Source: Hyphomicrobiales bacterium (GTDB lineage Bacteria > Pseudomonadota > Alphaproteobacteria > Rhizobiales > Rhizobiaceae). From it: DNA of 64,000 nucleotides. The stretch lies in NCBI GenBank assembly GCA_900469475.1, contig UBXG01000002.1:408760-472759 (forward strand). The letters run 5' to 3'. The notes beneath the pieces were generated by a model. It worked only from the letters and a program-made list of their open reading frames with translations, searched no databases and was not told where the DNA came from. The position numbers and the translations under genes are program-made. Shown piece after piece: positions 45,336-55,130 of the stretch (positions are counted from its first letter, which is position 1; every line of letters starts with the position of its first letter).

Positions 45336-45866
45336 CTAAACATCGCGCTTCTGGCAGTAATGCGCCGTCTCGCCGTCGCCGGTCTGGAAGTCTCCGGGCT
45401 GCGGCGGCGCGATCGGTTTGAACAGCGTGCGATCCGGCTTCAGATCGAGCAAGGGCGTGCCGTCAAGGCAATCGAGGCCGCGCACCAGCAATACGGCCCC
45501 CTCGACGGCTTCCAATTTGACGATAGAGGTGCCGATGGGATTGGGCCGCACCGGCGAGCGCAGCGAAAAGGTGCCGTGTACCTTGCCGCTGTTAGCCGGG
45601 CTCTGCAGCACGAGATCCCTGCGCGAACGATCCAGCCAATAGAGAACTTCCAGGCGCTCGAAGGCTTCCACGCCCTGTAGCGCCGCCACCCAGGGCTCGA
45701 AGATTTCGATCCGGCAGATCGGGCCATCATGCCGGCCCTGGCGCGGCGTTTCCATGCGCGATGTCCAGGGCGTGGAAATGCGGCCTATGAAGATGAGCCC
45801 CGCATCCAAGGCTACCGGCGGCTCGACGGCCACCTCGTTTTCGCGAATTTCGTTTTCGCGGACCAT
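45336..45866 (-). CDS. trmO: tRNA (N6-threonylcarbamoyladenosine(37)-N6)-methyltransferase TrmO
   Basis: A 176-residue TsaA/YaeB-type beta-barrel methyltransferase that methylates t6A37 in some tRNAs. The SAM-binding signature is [18 protein letters not shown]. The N-terminal IGRISTPW and later [10 protein letters not shown] (usual LDIKPY) are family elements. It lacks the C-terminal extension of E. coli TrmO, as is common in alphaproteobacteria. It lies 23 bp after the binding-protein gene, on the same strand. Confidence 0.85.
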   Translation of the reverse strand: MVRENEIRENEVAVEPPVALDAGLIFIGRISTPWTSRMETPRQGRHDGPICRIEIFEPWVAALQGVEAFERLEVLYWLDRSRRDLVLQSPANSGKVHGTFSLRSPVRPNPIGTSIVKLEAVEGAVLLVRGLDCLDGTPLLDLKPDRTLFKPIAPPQPGDFQTGDGETAHYCQKRDV

Positions 45867-45889
45867 GAATGCCTTCCTTACCAGAGCGG

Positions 45890-46912
45890 TTATTTCATGC
45901 CCTTCAACAACGCCGCCAGCTGATTGTCAGTCAGATCGACCTGATAAAACAGCTTGTAGAATTGCCTCACATCGTCGGAAAAATCGCTGCGGAAGAGCTT
46001 CGGATAAATGAGCTTCTCCATCCAGCGCACGCCGAGCAGCCTGTTGATGCTAGGCGGGGAATCGAACCAGCCGAAAGGCAGGGACGGTGGCACGAACATC
46101 TTGCCGTCCTTGACGGCCTTGATGCCGGCCCATTGCGGATCGCTTTTCACCGAGGCTGCAAAGTCAGGGTTCTCGGCGATGATGATATCCGGATTCCATC
46201 CGGCGACCTGCGGCGGCGTCACCTTGGTCAGGCCACCCTTGCCGGCAGCGGCAGCGACATTCATCGTGCCGACGGCATCGAGGATTTCGAGATTGATCGA
46301 GCCGGAGAGCCCGGTTTCCAAGCCATCGGCGCCACGGCCATAATAGACGCGCGGGCGCGGGTCGTTCGGCAATGTCGCGAGCTTTTCGTTCAGGTCCTTG
46401 ATCGCCGTATCGGCATAATCGGCCAGCTTGTTGGCGCGGTCCTCGACGCCGATCAGGGCGCCGACATCGCGTAGCGTATCGGCGGTGCGGGCGAAGCTGC
46501 CGTCGATAAGGACATAAGGAATATGCGTGTCGGACTGCACCTTGTCGGCCAGCGCCTTGTAGGTGGGATCGACCGTACCGGCATCGAGGATGATATCAGG
46601 CTTGGCGTCGGTGACCGCCTGCGAACTAATCGCGCCATCCTTGCCCGTCAGGCGCCCGATTGTCGGCAATGATCGCACCGACGGCATCAAGTAGGCCTTG
46701 GCGGCATCATCGGGCGCATGCACCCAGCCCACCAGCTTCTCCGGCGCCAGCACATAGACCAGGACGGCGGCTGGCGGCCCGGCCACCAGAATGCGATTGA
46801 TCTTATCAGGCACAGACACCGTGCGTCCGGCCGCATCGGTGATGATTCGCGCCTCGGCTGCGACCGGCATCAGGCCGACGAAGGCCAGAGCAAGAACCGC
46901 AAAAAGTCTCAT
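45890..46912 (-). CDS. Periplasmic iron-siderophore/cobalamin-type ABC binding protein
   Basis: About 340 residues, class III periplasmic binding fold. A signal peptide ([20 protein letters not shown]) precedes [23 protein letters not shown], the usual FecB/BtuF/FepB start. The helix-linked lobes include [11 protein letters not shown] and [13 protein letters not shown]. No permease or ATPase gene is adjacent, so it is an orphan here. The ligand may be a ferric siderophore, heme or corrinoid. Confidence 0.82.
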   Translation of the reverse strand: MRLFAVLALAFVGLMPVAAEARIITDAAGRTVSVPDKINRILVAGPPAAVLVYVLAPEKLVGWVHAPDDAAKAYLMPSVRSLPTIGRLTGKDGAISSQAVTDAKPDIILDAGTVDPTYKALADKVQSDTHIPYVLIDGSFARTADTLRDVGALIGVEDRANKLADYADTAIKDLNEKLATLPNDPRPRVYYGRGADGLETGLSGSINLEILDAVGTMNVAAAAGKGGLTKVTPPQVAGWNPDIIIAENPDFAASVKSDPQWAGIKAVKDGKMFVPPSLPFGWFDSPPSINRLLGVRWMEKLIYPKLFRSDFSDDVRQFYKLFYQVDLTDNQLAALLKGMK

Positions 46913-47023
46913 CATAAAATGCCTGTTCCGATCAAGGAAATCACCCGCGGCACTATGGCATAGCGCTATATCGGATGGAACATCGCGGCGGCACTATTCC
47001 AAAATGAAACGCATCCGAACCGA

Positions 47024-48607
47024 TCACGCCGCCTTGACGGCGTGATATTCCTTGATCGCGACCATCTTGATAGCCGGATAACGTTCCGCCTCGTAGCGCA
47101 GCGAGAAGCCGTCCTGGGCGAGGAAGACCGGATCGCCATCGAGGTCGCGGGCGATATCGCCGCGGCGCTGGGTGACGAATTTTTCGAGGTCGGCCGGCTG
47201 ATCGGCCGAGATCCAGCGGCAGACGGAGAAGCGCGACATTTCGAAGGAGACCGGCAGGCCGTATTCGGCCATCAGCCGCTCCTTCAGCACGTCGAGTTGC
47301 AGGGCGCCGACGACGCCGACGATGGCGGGAGAGCCATCTTCCGGCGAGAAGAGCTGCACGACGCCTTCTTCGGCCATCTGCTGCAGCGCCTCCTTGAGCT
47401 TCTTCGCCTTCATCGCGTCTTCAAGACGAACACGGCGCAGGATTTCCGGCGAGAAGTTGGGTACACCCTGGAAGACCAGCGATTCGCCTTCGGTCAGCGT
47501 ATCGCCGATGCGCAGCGTTCCATGGTTCGGAATGCCGACGACGTCGCCTGCATAGGCGGTGTCGGCGAGCTGGCGCTGCGAGGCGAAGAAGAATTGCGGC
47601 GCGGTGAGGCCAAGTTGCTTGCCGGTGCGCGAAAGCCGCGCCTTCATGCCGCGCTCCAGCTTGCCGGAGCAGATACGCGCAAAGGCGATGCGGTCACGAT
47701 GGTTCGGGTCCATGTTGGCCTGGATCTTGAAGACGAAGGCCGTCATCTTGTCGTCGGTGGCGTGAACCGTTCTGATATCGGCAACCTGGTCACGTGGCGG
47801 CGGCGCGAAGTCGCCGAGCGCGTTGATAAGATCGCGGACACCGAAATTGCGCAGCGCCGAGCCGAAGAAGACCGGCGTCATATGACCTTCCAGGAAGGAG
47901 TCCCGATCAAACGGACGGCAGGCCTCGATCGCCAGTTCCGTCTCGTCGATGAAAGCCTGGCGCTCGTTTTCCGGCAACCGGTCGGCGACTGCCTGCGGGC
48001 CGTTCACCTTGGTCGCCTCGACCTCGGTATCGGAACCGCGAACGGTATTGTCAGCCAGATGGTAGGAGCCGCAGAAAGTCTTGGAGCGGCCGATCGGCCA
48101 GGTGACCGGAGCCGTATCCAGCGCCAGCTTCTCTTCGACTTCATCGAGAATTTCGAAGGGATCGCGGCTTTCGCGGTCCATCTTGTTGATGAAGGTGATG
48201 ATCGGGATGTCGCGCATGCGGCAGACTTCGAACAGCTTCAGCGTCCGCGGTTCGATACCCTTAGCGGCGTCGATGACCATGACTGCCGCATCGACGGCCG
48301 TCAGCGTGCGATAGGTGTCGTCGGCGAAGTCTTCGTGACCCGGCGTATCGAGAATGTTGAAGACGTTGCCTTCATATTCGAAGGTCATGACCGACGTCAC
48401 GACCGAGATGCCGCGTTCGCGCTCGATCTTCATCCAGTCGGAGCGCGTCTGCATGCGATCCTTCTTGGCCTTGACTTCGCCGGCAAGCTGAATGGCGCCG
48501 CCGAAGAGCAGCAGCTTTTCGGTGAGCGTCGTCTTGCCCGCGTCCGGGTGAGCGATAATAGCGAATGTGCGGCGGCGGGAGACCGCCTCGGCGAGACTTT
48601 CGGCCAT
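47024..48607 (-). CDS. prfC: Peptide chain release factor 3
   Basis: A 527-residue translational GTPase that recycles RF1/RF2. G1 is AHPDAGKTTL, switch II is LDTPGHEDFADDTYRTL, G4 is NKMD, and the RF3-type region FLEGHMTPVFFGSALRNFGV follows. The C-terminal domain is complete. A 9-bp inverted repeat (47023-47031/47038-47046) spans the stop codon and may help termination. Confidence 0.97.
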   Translation of the reverse strand: MAESLAEAVSRRRTFAIIAHPDAGKTTLTEKLLLFGGAIQLAGEVKAKKDRMQTRSDWMKIERERGISVVTSVMTFEYEGNVFNILDTPGHEDFADDTYRTLTAVDAAVMVIDAAKGIEPRTLKLFEVCRMRDIPIITFINKMDRESRDPFEILDEVEEKLALDTAPVTWPIGRSKTFCGSYHLADNTVRGSDTEVEATKVNGPQAVADRLPENERQAFIDETELAIEACRPFDRDSFLEGHMTPVFFGSALRNFGVRDLINALGDFAPPPRDQVADIRTVHATDDKMTAFVFKIQANMDPNHRDRIAFARICSGKLERGMKARLSRTGKQLGLTAPQFFFASQRQLADTAYAGDVVGIPNHGTLRIGDTLTEGESLVFQGVPNFSPEILRRVRLEDAMKAKKLKEALQQMAEEGVVQLFSPEDGSPAIVGVVGALQLDVLKERLMAEYGLPVSFEMSRFSVCRWISADQPADLEKFVTQRRGDIARDLDGDPVFLAQDGFSLRYEAERYPAIKMVAIKEYHAVKAA

Positions 48608-48698
48608 GCGTGTGAATCCTGTGAATTGGCGCCGTATCTAGCGACTCAAAGGCCTAAATGCAATTGACCTCCGGCCTTCTCGCGCAAACTAATGCCGC

Positions 48699-49169
48699 AT
48701 GACCATTCACACTGATATCAGCCCGACCCTGAAGCTCATCCGCCTGCCGCATGGCGAAGGCCTGGAGCTGCCCGCCTATGAGACCAAGGGTGCAGCCGGC
48801 ATGGACCTGCGCGCAGCCGTCGAAGAAGGCGCGACGCTGACGATCGCGCCCGGCAAGCGGGCGCTCGTTCCCACAGGCTTCATCTTCGAAGTTCCGGATG
48901 GCTTCGAGGCGCAGATCCGCCCGCGCTCCGGCCTCGCCTTCAAGAACGGCATCACCTGCCTGAACTCCCCCGGCACAGTCGACAGCGACTATCGTGGCGA
49001 AGTGAAGGTGATTTTGGCCAACCTCGGGGATGAGCCATTCGAAATCACGCGCGGCATGCGCATCGCCCAGATGGTGATCGCGCCGGTGACGCAAGTGCGC
49101 GTCGCCGAAATTTCCGAGATCAGCGAAACCGCACGCGGCGCTGGTGGCTTCGGCTCGACCGGCGTGTGA
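48699..49169 (+). CDS. dut: dUTP diphosphatase
   Basis: A 156-residue trimeric dUTPase converting dUTP to dUMP. All five motifs are present: [20 protein letters not shown] (with PRSG), [24 protein letters not shown] and the C-terminal [10 protein letters not shown]. It is divergent from prfC. In many proteobacteria dut follows coaBC, but here the two are 9.6 kb apart. Its stop overlaps the start of an acetyltransferase gene by one base. Confidence 0.97.
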   Translation: MTIHTDISPTLKLIRLPHGEGLELPAYETKGAAGMDLRAAVEEGATLTIAPGKRALVPTGFIFEVPDGFEAQIRPRSGLAFKNGITCLNSPGTVDSDYRGEVKVILANLGDEPFEITRGMRIAQMVIAPVTQVRVAEISEISETARGAGGFGSTGV

Positions 49170-50062
49170 TGTCCGAACTAGGACGAGACCACGGATTGAC
49201 GCTCCGGCAAGATTATTTCGACGATCCCTCCGCCTGGAATGCGCTTGTCGATCTGCTGCAGGATACATTCTCGATCGATGTCAGCATCCTGGACCAATTT
49301 GACGGTCCGGACCGGACAAGCATGCCGTTCGGCTATTTCGATGCCGATGGCCGCTGCGTCGCCAATTTCACCGCCTTCTCCATGCCGATGATCATCAATG
49401 GCAGGGTCGTCAAGGCGGCGGGTTATCAATCCGGCGCGGTCCGGCCGGAATGGCGCAAGCGCGGCCTCTATCGCGACCTCATGCAGCGCGCCTTTGCCCA
49501 CACCGTGACTGAGGGCTACGAACTCGATCTGCTGCTCACCGACAAGCCGGCTCTCTATGAGCGGTATGGCTTTCGCATCCTGCCGCAGCATATCTTCGTG
49601 GCGCAGACGCCGACGCTTCAGAAATCTGATTTGTCAGCCCGGCAGCTCTCCCTGGACGCGCCAGACGATCTGCGCCTCATCAAGACGCTCCTGCAAGACC
49701 GTCAGCCGGCCTCCGCCCAATTTGCCGTTGTCAGGCAGATGGAGATGTTTCTGCTGGATGCTTCCTTCAACTCCGCGATCCGCCTGACGGCGCTTGGGGA
49801 TGACACGGTCGTTGCATGGACGTTCGACGGCGCGACTTTCTGGCTTCTCGACATTGTGGGAACTGCCATTCCCTCGCTGGCGACCATCGTCTCAGCGCTC
49901 GATATCGAACCCGAGCGCATCGAGATCTGCTTTTCTCCGGACCGCCTGGATTGCGAGGTATCGCTTGAGCCTTACGACGGCTACACCATGCTGATGGTGC
50001 GCGGCAAAGCGGCGGCCGATATTGTCGGGCCGCTCATGCTTTCGCCGATGGCGGAATTCTAG
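49169..50062 (+). CDS. GNAT-family N-acetyltransferase
   Basis: 297 residues. The acetyl-CoA-binding region is visible at SGAVRPEWRKRGLYRDLMQRAFAH (motif A, R-x-x-G-L-x-R) and LLLTDKPALYERYGFRIL (motif B, YERYGF). The C-terminal half is a second, less conserved lobe, as in Eis-like two-domain acetyltransferases. The substrate is unknown. It is coupled to dut (TGATG), and its 3' end overlaps the convergent Lrp gene by 29 bp. Confidence 0.82.
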   Translation: MSELGRDHGLTLRQDYFDDPSAWNALVDLLQDTFSIDVSILDQFDGPDRTSMPFGYFDADGRCVANFTAFSMPMIINGRVVKAAGYQSGAVRPEWRKRGLYRDLMQRAFAHTVTEGYELDLLLTDKPALYERYGFRILPQHIFVAQTPTLQKSDLSARQLSLDAPDDLRLIKTLLQDRQPASAQFAVVRQMEMFLLDASFNSAIRLTALGDDTVVAWTFDGATFWLLDIVGTAIPSLATIVSALDIEPERIEICFSPDRLDCEVSLEPYDGYTMLMVRGKAAADIVGPLMLSPMAEF

Positions 50063-50528
50063 TGCCGGTAAGCGGCGGCAGGCGGCGCTTGACCGACGTC
50101 GCCTTGATCATCGACGTGTTCGTCTCGGCCCGCTCGGTGATCTTATCCAATATGCCATCGAGTTCACCCATCGAGCGCACCACCAGCCGACCGATAAAGC
50201 AATCGTCGCCGGTGACCTTGTCGCACTCTATAAATTCCGGCGTCTGCTGAATGATCCGCTCGACGACATGCAACTGGCCGGGCAGAGGCCGGATGCGGAC
50301 GATCGCCTGCAGGGGATAGCCGATCGCCTCCGGCGCGATATCCACGGTGAAGGCCGAGATGATGCCGCGTTCCTCCAGCCGGCGCAGACGTTCCGCCGCG
50401 CTCGGCGACGACAGGCTGGCCGCTTCCGCCAGTTCCTTCAGCGATATGCGGGCATTGCGCGCCAGCGCCTCCAGCATCCGCTGATCGATCTCATCGAGAC
50501 CAAGGCTCGCATTAGGAACACTCATCAT
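50034..50528 (-). CDS. Lrp/AsnC-family regulator
   Basis: 164 residues. HTH: LDEIDQRMLEALARNARISLKELAEAASLSSPSAAERLRRLEERGII in order; the RAM effector domain begins near GYPLQAIVRIRPLPGQ and contains ECDKVTGDDCFIGRLVVRS. It is divergent from the DMT exporter gene 105 bp away; Lrp-type genes often control such exporters of amino acids. The AT-rich gap with ATTTA and TAAAT runs is the likely operator. Confidence 0.93.
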   Translation of the reverse strand: MMSVPNASLGLDEIDQRMLEALARNARISLKELAEAASLSSPSAAERLRRLEERGIISAFTVDIAPEAIGYPLQAIVRIRPLPGQLHVVERIIQQTPEFIECDKVTGDDCFIGRLVVRSMGELDGILDKITERAETNTSMIKATSVKRRLPPLTGTRIPPSAKA

Positions 50529-50633
50529 TAAACCTCATTTATTTAGGTCTATTGGCTAATTTACCTTACTAAATCTATATCATCAGCGCAGATACCGCAA
50601 TATGATTGGGGCAGATAGACGGGAGCCAAGGCA

Positions 50634-51548
50634 ATGAACGAGATTAAACGCGGCACGGTGGAAATGACGGCGGCGATGCTGATTTCAGGCACGATCGGCT
50701 GGTTCGTATTGATGTCCGGGCAGGCCGTGACCGGTGTCGTCTTCTGGCGCTGTTTCTTCGGCGCGCTGACGCTGCTCGTTATCTGCGGCGCCATGGGCCT
50801 GCTGCGCCCAGGCATCCTCAATCTCAGGACATTTTCCATCGCCGTAGGTGGCGGGATCGCCATCGTCCTCAACTGGCTGCTGCTTTTCGCCGCCTATTCC
50901 CACGCCTCCATTTCCATCGCCACAACCGTCTATAATACGCAGCCTTTCATGCTGCTGGGTCTCGGCGCATTGTTCCTCGGCGAACGGATCACCTTCACCA
51001 AGCTCTTCTGGTTAGGCCTCGCCTTCGCCGGCATGGTCGTGATCGTCGAAGGCAAGCCGGCCGAAGCCGCCGGTTCGGGAAGCTATGCGATCGGCATCCT
51101 GCTTTCGCTGGGCGCAGCCTTCTTCTATGCGCTGGCAGCGATTGCTGCCAAATGGCTGAAGGGCACCCCGCCGCATCTGATTGCGCTGATCCAGGTGTCC
51201 ACCGGTATCCTGATGCTGGCACCCTTTACAAATTTTTCCGCCGCACCCCCGGATATCGGGGGATGGTCAATCCTCGTCACCATGGGCGTAGTCCATACCG
51301 GGTTGATGTATGTGCTGCTCTATGGCGCCATCCAGAAGCTGCCGACGCACCTGACCGGGGCACTCTCTTTCGTCTATCCAATCGCCGCCATCATCGTCGA
51401 TCGCTTCGCCTTAGGCCATGTGCTTGGCCCGGCGCAGATCCTCGGCGCAGTCATCATTCTCGCGGCTGCTGCCGGCATGAATCTCGGCTGGACGCTCCCC
51501 CTGCCCTGGAATAGAAACGGTGGTCTTTCGAAGGGGGCCGCCGAATGA
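50634..51548 (+). CDS. DMT-superfamily (EamA) permease
   Basis: 304 residues with about ten helices and two EamA repeats: GTVEMTAAMLISGTIGWFVL start, PFMLLGLGALFLGERITFTKLF in the first half, HLTGALSFVYPIAAIIVDRFALG in the second. It probably exports an amino acid or related metabolite under the divergent Lrp regulator; the substrate is inferred only from this pairing. It overlaps the NIPSNAP gene by 4 bp. Confidence 0.87.
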   Translation: MNEIKRGTVEMTAAMLISGTIGWFVLMSGQAVTGVVFWRCFFGALTLLVICGAMGLLRPGILNLRTFSIAVGGGIAIVLNWLLLFAAYSHASISIATTVYNTQPFMLLGLGALFLGERITFTKLFWLGLAFAGMVVIVEGKPAEAAGSGSYAIGILLSLGAAFFYALAAIAAKWLKGTPPHLIALIQVSTGILMLAPFTNFSAAPPDIGGWSILVTMGVVHTGLMYVLLYGAIQKLPTHLTGALSFVYPIAAIIVDRFALGHVLGPAQILGAVIILAAAAGMNLGWTLPLPWNRNGGLSKGAAE

Positions 51549-51847
51549 TCACTTGCTACCTGCATTATGTCATAGATCCCTATAAGCTTGCGCAGTTCGA
51601 GCATTACGCCAAGCTCTGGATCCCGCTGGTCAACCGGCTGGGCGGTACGCATCACGGCTATTTCATACCGCACGAGGGTGCCAATAACATCGCCTTGGCG
51701 CTTTTCAGCTTCCCGAGCCTTGCCGCCTATGAGGAATATCGGCTGAAAATACCTGAAGATGCGGAATGCCAGGCCGCCCTTGCCTATGGCGAGGAAACAC
51801 GCTGCATCATCAGCTACGAGCGTAGCTTCATGCGGCCGGTGTTCTAA
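51545..51847 (+). CDS. NIPSNAP-family protein
   Basis: 100 residues, one dimeric alpha-beta barrel domain. The segments CYLHYVIDPYKLAQFEHYAKLWIPL, HGYFIPHEGANNIALALFSF and AYEEYRLKIPEDAECQ match NIPSNAP. Members of this family have no established bacterial reaction. It is translationally coupled to the DMT permease (ATGA) and convergent with the phosphatase gene 2 bp later. Confidence 0.85.
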   Translation: MITCYLHYVIDPYKLAQFEHYAKLWIPLVNRLGGTHHGYFIPHEGANNIALALFSFPSLAAYEEYRLKIPEDAECQAALAYGEETRCIISYERSFMRPVF

Positions 51848-51849
51848 AA

Positions 51850-52476
51850 TTATTTAGCCAGATTCGGACAGACATCGGAGCGGCTATCGAGACCTTCGGC
51901 CATTTTCTCGAAGGTCACGCCTGATCCGGCCTTGCCCCCGCCGATGCGCAGCACATAGAGGCTGTCGAAATCCTTGCCGTGCCATTTCGGCACGGCTTTT
52001 TCATCGCCGCCATTCTCGCTCATCAGCTGACGGGCGAGATCGACGATCTGCTTATGCTCCCAGGCGACGAAGATCAGCTTGCCGGCATAAGCAGGCTTCT
52101 TCAGCTCGCCTTTCAGATCATCGATATCCTCATAGCCGAAGCTGGTATCGACGGGCATTCCAAGGGCGATCGCCGTCGGCTCTATGGTCGCGAGCGGCCG
52201 GATATAATCGTAGGAAGTGCCGGAATCGTCCTTTCGCTTCGATGGATCAGGCGCAAAGATCGCCGCCGGCTTGCCGAAGAGCTTTGTCAGCACCGGCGGT
52301 AAAGCCAGCGCCCGGTTGAGACCCTGGCAGCTCAATTGGCCAAGACCCGCCTCGGGCTTTTCGCCATGACGCATGAAGACGATCGTCTGCGTTCCCGTCG
52401 CCGCCGCCGAAGCAGTGCTCCAGAACGATGCGAGCACCAGAAGGCTGGCGGCGAGCGGCAGCGAGACGCTCCGCAT
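51850..52476 (-). CDS. Secreted histidine phosphatase family protein
   Basis: 208 residues. A signal peptide of about 24 residues (SLLVLASFWSTASA) precedes the phosphohistidine motif FMRHGEKP (Arg36-His37-Gly38-Glu39). The second catalytic region is IFVAWEHKQIVDLA, so the usual C-terminal His lies in WEH. The protein should act in the periplasm. Substrate unknown. The start overlaps the LysE-family stop, so the two genes are coupled. Confidence 0.82.
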   Translation of the reverse strand: MRSVSLPLAASLLVLASFWSTASAAATGTQTIVFMRHGEKPEAGLGQLSCQGLNRALALPPVLTKLFGKPAAIFAPDPSKRKDDSGTSYDYIRPLATIEPTAIALGMPVDTSFGYEDIDDLKGELKKPAYAGKLIFVAWEHKQIVDLARQLMSENGGDEKAVPKWHGKDFDSLYVLRIGGGKAGSGVTFEKMAEGLDSRSDVCPNLAK

Positions 52477-53108
52477 CAACGCTGTGCCTCGAAAGCCATG
52501 CGCACGGCGAGCCCGGCGAGCACCGTGCCCATCAGCCAGCGCTGCACTAGGGCAAAGGATGGGCGCTCGGTGAGAAACATCGCGATCCAGCCGGCACTCA
52601 GCGCGAAGATGGCATTGAATGTTACGCTGATGATGATCTGCGCGAAGCCGAGAACAATGGATTGCGTGAAAACGCTGCCGGCGGCGGGATCGATGAACTG
52701 CGGCAGCAGCGACAGATAGAGGATCGCGACCTTCGGGTTCAGCAGGCTCGTCACCAGCCCCATCGTGAAAAGCCGGCGGGTGCTGTCCTTTGGCAACTCG
52801 CGCACCTGAAAGGCCGAGCGGCCGCCGGGCTTCAGCGCATTCCAGGCGAGCCATCCAAGATAGGCCGCACCCGCCAACCGCAGCGCATCGTAGGCGAAAG
52901 GAACGGCAAAGACGAAGGCGGTAATGCCGAGCGCAGCCGAGAACATGTAGAAGAGGAAGCCGCAGGCGACACCGCCAAGGGAGATCAACCCTGCCGCTGG
53001 TCCCTGCGAGATCGAGCGCGACACCAGATAGATCATGTTCGGCCCGGGCGTTAGCACCATGCCGAGAGCAATCAGGGCAAAGGTGATCATGCTGGTCAGA
53101 TGCGGCAT
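52476..53108 (-). CDS. LysE/RhtB-family exporter
   Basis: 210 residues with about six transmembrane helices. The diagnostic N-terminal motif is LGMVLTPGPNMIYLVSRSISQGPAAGLISLGGVACG, in order. The second segment SLLNPKVAILYLSLLPQFIDP is also LysE/RhtB-typical. Such proteins export amino acids or homoserine lactones; which one is unclear. It lies 24 bp after the isochorismatase-family gene. Confidence 0.92.
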   Translation of the reverse strand: MPHLTSMITFALIALGMVLTPGPNMIYLVSRSISQGPAAGLISLGGVACGFLFYMFSAALGITAFVFAVPFAYDALRLAGAAYLGWLAWNALKPGGRSAFQVRELPKDSTRRLFTMGLVTSLLNPKVAILYLSLLPQFIDPAAGSVFTQSIVLGFAQIIISVTFNAIFALSAGWIAMFLTERPSFALVQRWLMGTVLAGLAVRMAFEAQR

Positions 53109-53132
53109 GGAGGCTCCAGCGGAGAAAGGGCT

Positions 53133-53690
53133 TCAGAAGGAGATTTCGGTCGATGCGACCAGCTTGACTTCATGCGGCCCGGCATCGAAACCGTCAAGCA
53201 GCATATTGTGATGGGTGACAATGTCTTCGAAACTCAGTTTGCCCATATCCGCCGTGGTGTGTCCGTCGGCGATCAATGAGACGTCGAAGCCCAGCGAAAC
53301 GGCGCGCCGCACAGTCGTATCCACGCAGAACTGCGTCATGCAGCCGCCAACGATGAGGTGAGTGACGCCACGACCCTTGAGCCGTGCCTCCAGATCCGTC
53401 TCGAAGAAGGAATCGCAGCTCGTCTTGTGCACGACGACATCGCCGGCTTCCGGTGCGATCTCCCGGCGCAGCTGCCAGCCTTCGCTGCGCTTGGCCAAAC
53501 GATGGGTCGGGCCGCCGTCATGCTGAACGATGAAGGTGGGAATACCGGCGGCACGGGCGCTGTGTTTCAACGCTGCGAGCTTCGCAACGACCGCCTCCAG
53601 CGCGGCATCGATAGCCGGCTGGCGATCCGGCGTGCCGAGGCCCGTCAGGATGGAGTTCTGAAGATCGATCAGGAGCAATGCGGAAGACAT
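53133..53690 (-). CDS. Isochorismatase-family cysteine hydrolase
   Basis: 185 residues. The Asp-Lys-Cys triad is Asp9 (LLLIDLQNS), Lys89 (VVHKTSCDSFF) and Cys122 (CMTQFCVDTTVR). A cis-peptide GGCMTQ precedes the nucleophile. The family hydrolyses amides such as nicotinamide or carbamoyl compounds; the substrate is not set by sequence. The ATG at 53690 is preferred over a TTG at 53705. It begins a three-gene unit with lysE-like and phosphatase genes. Confidence 0.88.
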   Translation of the reverse strand: MSSALLLIDLQNSILTGLGTPDRQPAIDAALEAVVAKLAALKHSARAAGIPTFIVQHDGGPTHRLAKRSEGWQLRREIAPEAGDVVVHKTSCDSFFETDLEARLKGRGVTHLIVGGCMTQFCVDTTVRRAVSLGFDVSLIADGHTTADMGKLSFEDIVTHHNMLLDGFDAGPHEVKLVASTEISF

Positions 53691-53819
53691 GATATCCTTG
53701 GGCAAAGCGGTTGCGATGGGCCGTTAACACCTTGGTAATATGTTCGCTGCATCGGCGCAATCGCTTGAAAACGCAAAGGTAGCACAATAGAGCCGATACC
53801 ATCTGAGGAGGAAAGCTTC

Positions 53820-54041
53820 ATGACGCTCGCGCCCTACCTGCCTGTTGCGGCGCGCTCTTTGTCGCTGCAGCCATTCCGGCCGGGGCCCTGCCGCCACCGC
53901 TGCCTTCATCGCCACGCGCTCCGCCTGAAAAAAACATCCTCAAGGAAGGCCATTGGGAGATTCTTTTCTCACGTGCTTCACGCAGGGAACGAGTGCGCAC
54001 TCTGGTTTCCGCGCGCGTTTGATCCTATTGTCATTCCATAA
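53820..54041 (+). pseudogene. Possible frameshifted remnant of a small secreted protein
   Basis: A strong ribosome site (GAGGAGGAAAG) precedes the ATG at 53820, but the 73-residue product is Arg/His/Cys-rich and looks like a wrong frame. The frame beginning at 53822 reads a hydrophobic, signal-peptide-like stretch (ALFVAAAIPAGALPPPLP) then ENILKEGHWEILFSRASRRERV-like sequence (exactly EKNILKEGHWEI), ending at a TGA near 54018, yet has no start codon. One explanation is a lost base near the 5' end. I do not recognise a family. Confidence 0.25.
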
Positions 54042-54064
54042 ATCCAATGTAGGGAGAGCTACCC

Positions 54065-55033
<969 letters not shown>

Positions 55034-55056
55034 ACTAACGGTAGCAACTGATCGGG

Positions 55057-55080
55057 AAAGGGGTGCGGCGGCGCCCCTTT
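55057..55080 (+). terminator. cysK terminator
   Basis: AAAGGGGTGC (55057-55066) pairs with GCGCCCCTTT (55071-55080), one G-U pair, 4-base loop, followed by TCTATTT. It lies 24 bp past the cysK stop and before the convergent comM remnant. Confidence 0.85.
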
Positions 55081-55130
55081 TCTATTTGGGCAGGCTGAAG
55101 ACGGTCAGGCGCTGCCAGAGTCTCGAATTT

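Noticed and set aside
47042..48667. 541-codon open frame opposite prfC
   Set aside because: It is a shadow of the highly conserved prfC reading frame.
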